Positions 6,127 through 9,674 of a DNA stretch of 9,674 nucleotides are shown here, in pieces. This stretch comes from a bacterium. Lineage in GTDB: Bacteria > Patescibacteriota > Andersenbacteria > UBA10190. The notes below the pieces were generated by a model. The model saw only the letters and a program-made list of their open reading frames with translations, made no database searches and was not told the DNA's origin. Each line of letters begins with the position of its first letter. Position 1 is the first letter of the stretch. The DNA is taken from contig NZCO01000005.1 in assembly GCA_002686445.1 (NCBI GenBank), forward strand, positions 1-9,674, given 5' to 3'. The position numbers and the translations under genes are program-made.

Positions 6127-9100
6127 ATGTGCGCTACGAATCTGTCCAATAGTGGTGAGGAGGGCTCGGAAGTCATCTCTAGTGGCCAGGCAGCCGCGCT
6201 ACTAGAAGTATCTCGCGAGACCTTGCGGAGGTGGGCTGATGCCGGATCCATAAAGAACGAGCGGCCAAATGGTTCGCATCGCTATTTCCGCCGCTCTGAC
6301 GTGCTAGCGCTTAGGCAGAATAGACCACTGTCGAGTTCTGAGGTGGCGGCTCTGCTGGGAGTCTCGGTGTCAGGGCTTAGAAAATACGAGAGAGACGGGA
6401 GCTTGGTGCCAGAACGGTCACCGGGAGGGAGGAAAGAGTATGCCCGTGATGCGGTTGACCAGTTCAAGCGGCGTTTTGAGCCACCGGTAGTGCAGAAGTT
6501 TGTCAGCGCGAGCGCAAATAGCCTGTCAGGTAGGTCAGTTACGATCCCTAATGTAGCTGAGCAAGTGGGTGTGCCTGTTTCCTTGCTACGCAGTGACTCT
6601 CTGACTGATATTCCTGCGCCTGCACGGACTGGTTCTTCGGGCTCCAAGATCGTAGGGTCAATTACCCCACCAAACCCTCCCCCAACCCCACCAAACCCTC
6701 CTAAACCACCCTCTACACCCCCTCCTAACACTAACCCCCACCCCTTCTCCTCCTTCAAACCCTCCTCCCTCTTCTACGCCTCTTCTTGGTCTATTAGTAC
6801 CCTACTGCTCTTAGCTACTGGTACTGGCCTATCCCTCATGCTCAGCGATCGTGTGGCCTCTTGGGGTACGTTTGCAGTGACACTCCTCCTATCCATCGCT
6901 TCTGCAGTCTTTGAACACGTCACTACTAACAAGAAAACAGCTACACCCAGCCCCGTACAACCAATTCTCGTTAGTTACACTGACTATCGTTACATCCGTC
7001 GTCGGGTCTTAGCTGCCACTCTGACTGTGGTTGGTTTCTTAGTCCTGATCGTCGCTGGTCTACGTACTCTCCCTGTTCCTACCTTCCTAGCTATACCAGC
7101 CCTAGCCTTCATCTCCCTACTAGTTACTCTCACTGCGCTGCGTGCCTTAATCACCCATGCTAAACCTGGTGAACGAGTAAAGACACTCAAAGCACTCTTT
7201 CTTACTGATCCCATCTCTGCCTACAGCAAAGGTAGACACCTCTACCCCTGGCATAGACGCCTCGGTATCGCAGCTGCTACTTTAGCTGCCCTCCTCTTCA
7301 TCGTAGTTGGCCGCGAGGCCTACTTAGCTCGCGTCAATGCAGATCAAAACATCACCGCTGCTGGTAGTCAGCTACAAAACGTCATTGCGGCCTTGCGTGG
7401 TGACGGTGATCTAACTGATGAAGCATCTAAACTCCTAGCCCAAGTCTTAGAACCCGCAGCTACCTTGGATGCTGACTCCTTAACCAGTGAGTTCATCGCG
7501 GCGGTGGCCAACAAACTACCCGAGGCCCCCACCCAGATCGTTAGGGAAGTAACTGAAACTACCATCACGGTAGAGAAGAACACCAAGGAACTGATCAAGA
7601 TCGAGTCTGGTGGTACTCTCTCCTTCCGGGATGAGACTAACGCTGACTTCTTCACCTTTGGTGGTTCACCTAAGGTCACCTTAGAAGAGGTTGGTATCTT
7701 GAACATATTAGGTACCTGGCAGATTGACGGCGCTACCGTTGAGGCTAGTGCCACTGACCTAAATGACATAGATGAACTCACCCAAGACACTAAGCTCCTA
7801 GTTTTAGAGAGTAACGGCACCTTAGACAACGAACGCGTCTTAGCCGTTGGTAACGGTCTTGCCTTAGCTGATGGTGGTGGCGGCAACAGCGCTACAGTCT
7901 CTCTTGATGTCACTACTACCACTACCACCAGTACCGTTAACGCTAACTCAGGTCTAGAGCTCGCTAGTACCGGTTTATCTATCATCCGGGGCTGTTCTAA
8001 TGCCCAAATCCTTACTTGGGATGCCACTAACGTCTACTGGGAGTGTGGTTCTATTGCTAGTAGCCTCTTTACTGATGGTGGTACCTTCTCTTACTTAACT
8101 ACCACCACTGATGACCTCATCCTAGGTGGCACCACCGTCGCCGCTGCTGACATCTTCTTAGGGGATGACGGCTCGGCTATCTTCAACGAACAAGGAGCTG
8201 ATGCTGACTTTAGGATAGAGGGTGATACTGATGCTAATTTGTTGTTTGTTGATGCCTCTACTGATAGAATTGGCGTAGGAACAAGTTCCCCAGGCAATAG
8301 GCTTGAGGTTGAAGATTCGACAGATGGTAATGGGATAACGATATTAAACTCCACACAAACCCCCGCACTAATACTCGAAACAGGAAGCGCTCACGGCAAT
8401 GCTAGGAATTGGGCTATAGGAACAAACAGACAGGCATTTGGTGACATTACATTCAGAGTAGGTACTTCGGCTGGCGCAGCCCCAAGCGCAGACAGAATGG
8501 TGATAAACAAGGATGGTCTGGTCGGCATCAACGAAACCGCCCCTGACGCCATGCTTGAGATTGCAACTAATGCCACAACAGAGGAAGGTCTGCATATCAA
8601 GGGAGCCGCTTCACAAACTGCTGATTTATTTCAAGTTACTGATAGTAGTGATAATGTAGGCGCTCGAGTAAACTCTGCCTTGGAATTTTCCAACCCCAGC
8701 CAGAGTTCGGGATCACAGAATGAGTTGTTTGGAGCTGGCGCAGGTAGCGTCGTGGACACCGGAGCAGAAAATACCCTTTTGGGGGCGAACGCAGGCAATA
8801 CGATTACTGGAGGGGGATTGAATACTGTTATCGGTTCGGATGCTGATGTATATAGTGCGACGGTAACGAATACTGTGAGTGTGGGAAGGGCAGCATCTTC
8901 CTTTACGAACGGTGTTGCAATAGGTCAGAACGCCATTGGTTCAAATACCGGAGCTGTGGTGATTGGGCGAACATCATCGAGTAGTGGCATTCGGACGATA
9001 GCGATTGGTGAGGATGCTGATTTAACCGCAAATTACAGCATTCTTCTAAGTACAGGTTCTAGTAATATTTCTGAAGCGAATGTCTTTGTGGCTGCGGGAA

Positions 9101-9674
9101 CGAGTGCGACTGACTCTATAGACAACATCTATTTCGGTATGGGGATCACCAATGCTGCACCCGGTGCCTACACCATTAACGGCACCGGTGGCTCCGGCAC
9201 CGACATCGCTGGCGCCGCCCTCCAGTTAGCGGGTGGTAAGGGTACGGGCGATGCTGCCGGTGGTGATATCATCTTCCAAACCTCTGATGCCGGTTCAACC
9301 GGTACAACACTCGAATCACTGACCACAAAGATGACACTCACCGAACTCGGCAACCTCGGTATCGGCACCACAGCTCCTGGTGCCCTCCTCGAAGTCCAGG
9401 CCGCAGCCGGGTCTGCAGGCTTGCTTACTCTCTCTACCGCTGAAACAACGGTAGTAGACGGTGACGTATTAGGTCAGATTAACTTCCAAGCCCCCCTAGA
9501 TTCAGCGGGCACAGACGCTATCTTAGTAGGAGCAAGCATCTGGGCAGAGGCAGACGCTACCTTCTCCTCAAGTGTGAATACCACCGACCTCGTCTTCGCC
9601 ACTGGAGACTCAGAAGCTGCTGTTGAGCGGATGAGGATTGATAGTAATGGGAATGTGGGGATAGGGACGGCGAC
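6127..9674 (+). CDS. MerR-like HTH / five-TM / giant extracellular fibre fusion protein (C-terminus beyond window)
   Basis: I read 1182 codons without a stop from ATG 6127 to the right edge; an in-frame TAA at 6115 makes this ATG the first possible start. No ribosome site is evident. Residues 17-62 and 68-113 are two MerR-type helix-turn-helix modules (SSGQAAALLEVSRETLRRW and LSSSEVAALLGVSVSGLRKY); 138-160 looks like a degenerate third. A proline-rich linker (180-212) precedes five predicted membrane helices: about 221-239, 245-262, 294-312, 316-338 and 378-396. Basic loops (YRYIRRR at 287-293; the Lys/Arg-rich 345-378) put the N-terminus inside and the rest outside. Then come a coiled-coil-like stalk (about 405-495), a module with Cys623 and Cys640, fibre modules with IGVGT, VGIN or GIGT motifs (714, 799, 1078, 1178) and a YadA-head-like stretch (about 866-985). 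The reading is firm; a role as membrane-bound contact sensor or adhesin is inference. A C-terminal S74 domain would be expected beyond the window. Confidence 0.85.
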   Translation, partial: MCATNLSNSGEEGSEVISSGQAAALLEVSRETLRRWADAGSIKNERPNGSHRYFRRSDVLALRQNRPLSSSEVAALLGVSVSGLRKYERDGSLVPERSPGGRKEYARDAVDQFKRRFEPPVVQKFVSASANSLSGRSVTIPNVAEQVGVPVSLLRSDSLTDIPAPARTGSSGSKIVGSITPPNPPPTPPNPPKPPSTPPPNTNPHPFSSFKPSSLFYASSWSISTLLLLATGTGLSLMLSDRVASWGTFAVTLLLSIASAVFEHVTTNKKTATPSPVQPILVSYTDYRYIRRRVLAATLTVVGFLVLIVAGLRTLPVPTFLAIPALAFISLLVTLTALRALITHAKPGERVKTLKALFLTDPISAYSKGRHLYPWHRRLGIAAATLAALLFIVVGREAYLARVNADQNITAAGSQLQNVIAALRGDGDLTDEASKLLAQVLEPAATLDADSLTSEFIAAVANKLPEAPTQIVREVTETTITVEKNTKELIKIESGGTLSFRDETNADFFTFGGSPKVTLEEVGILNILGTWQIDGATVEASATDLNDIDELTQDTKLLVLESNGTLDNERVLAVGNGLALADGGGGNSATVSLDVTTTTTTSTVNANSGLELASTGLSIIRGCSNAQILTWDATNVYWECGSIASSLFTDGGTFSYLTTTTDDLILGGTTVAAADIFLGDDGSAIFNEQGADADFRIEGDTDANLLFVDASTDRIGVGTSSPGNRLEVEDSTDGNGITILNSTQTPALILETGSAHGNARNWAIGTNRQAFGDITFRVGTSAGAAPSADRMVINKDGLVGINETAPDAMLEIATNATTEEGLHIKGAASQTADLFQVTDSSDNVGARVNSALEFSNPSQSSGSQNELFGAGAGSVVDTGAENTLLGANAGNTITGGGLNTVIGSDADVYSATVTNTVSVGRAASSFTNGVAIGQNAIGSNTGAVVIGRTSSSSGIRTIAIGEDADLTANYSILLSTGSSNISEANVFVAAGTSATDSIDNIYFGMGITNAAPGAYTINGTGGSGTDIAGAALQLAGGKGTGDAAGGDIIFQTSDAGSTGTTLESLTTKMTLTELGNLGIGTTAPGALLEVQAAAGSAGLLTLSTAETTVVDGDVLGQINFQAPLDSAGTDAILVGASIWAEADATFSSSVNTTDLVFATGDSEAAVERMRIDSNGNVGIGTA
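6658..6777 (+). repeat. 120-base G-free tract with direct repeats, coding the proline-rich linker
   Basis: No G occurs on the plus strand from 6658 to 6777. Within it ccccaccaaaccctcc occurs at 6665-6680 and again at 6686-6701, a 21-base period that encodes a 7-residue PPNPPxx repeat. The minus strand therefore carries several runs of three to five G, a G-quadruplex-type motif. The codons stay in frame with the HTH and membrane parts, so the tract acts as a linker between cytoplasmic and membrane domains. Confidence 0.75.

Noticed and set aside
6282..6758. Glycine-rich 158-residue minus-strand frame
   Set aside because: The glycine stretch is simply the reverse reading of the proline-coding G-free tract of the HTH-fibre gene.
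7368..8027. 219-residue open frame on the minus strand
   Set aside because: It lies wholly opposite the giant fibre gene. Its length comes from the T/C/A-ending codons of that segment, which leave few stops in reverse; the peptide is low-complexity Ser/Val/Lys with no domain.
1..9674. Prophage, because of tail-fibre and S74 domains
   Set aside because: No capsid, terminase, portal, integrase or lysis genes are present. The right-hand fibre protein has its own membrane domain, and the neighbours are cellular housekeeping genes.
1..9674. tRNA, rRNA, CRISPR array or UGA recoding
   Set aside because: No cloverleaf, conserved rRNA segment or regularly spaced repeats were seen, and no real gene needs in-frame UGA; visible stops are TAG, TAA, TAA and TAG.

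Overview
The window most resembles a chromosomal segment of a small-genome bacterium of the Candidate Phyla Radiation (Patescibacteria). This is an inference from three things: very large phage-tail-fibre-like surface proteins with S74-type modules, short spacing between housekeeping genes, and a same-strand clpP-rny-nfo block. Overall base composition is about balanced. Every gene reads through with the standard code; no in-frame UGA occurs, which argues against the UGA-recoding lineages (Gracilibacteria, Absconditabacteria). I cannot name the exact lineage from sequence alone.

Layout, left to right. Bases 2-2371 hold the C-terminal 789 residues of a large surface protein whose start lies outside the window. 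It has two copies of a roughly 155-residue beta-rich repeat, an internal S74 intramolecular-chaperone/protease domain with the Ser-Lys dyad, a coiled coil, a beta-sandwich-like domain, a very acidic linker and a terminal SH3b domain. A structured 175-base gap with a plausible promoter and several hairpins leads into clpP (ATP-dependent protease subunit), then rny (RNase Y, membrane-anchored endoribonuclease) and nfo (endonuclease IV, AP-site repair). A possible 60-residue antisense membrane peptide fills the rny-nfo gap. After nfo comes a 332-base non-coding region with a terminator, a 185-base segment bounded by perfect 14-bp inverted repeats, and a promoter overlapping another inverted repeat.

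From 6127 to the right edge a single open frame of at least 1182 codons runs off the window. Its predicted protein is the highlight. The N-terminus carries two MerR-like helix-turn-helix modules and a degenerate third. A proline-rich linker and five predicted membrane helices follow; their charges place the N-terminus inside and the C-terminus outside. Then comes a very long extracellular fibre, including a YadA-head-like repeat stretch and several GIGT-type tail-fibre modules. The architecture suggests a membrane-embedded DNA-binding protein whose outer part is a giant adhesin, that is, a possible one-component contact sensor. The partial protein at the left edge may be the C-terminal part of a paralogue, because both belong to the same fibre/S74 protein class.

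The housekeeping genes (protein quality control, RNA decay, DNA repair) have no evident functional link to the two surface proteins beyond position.
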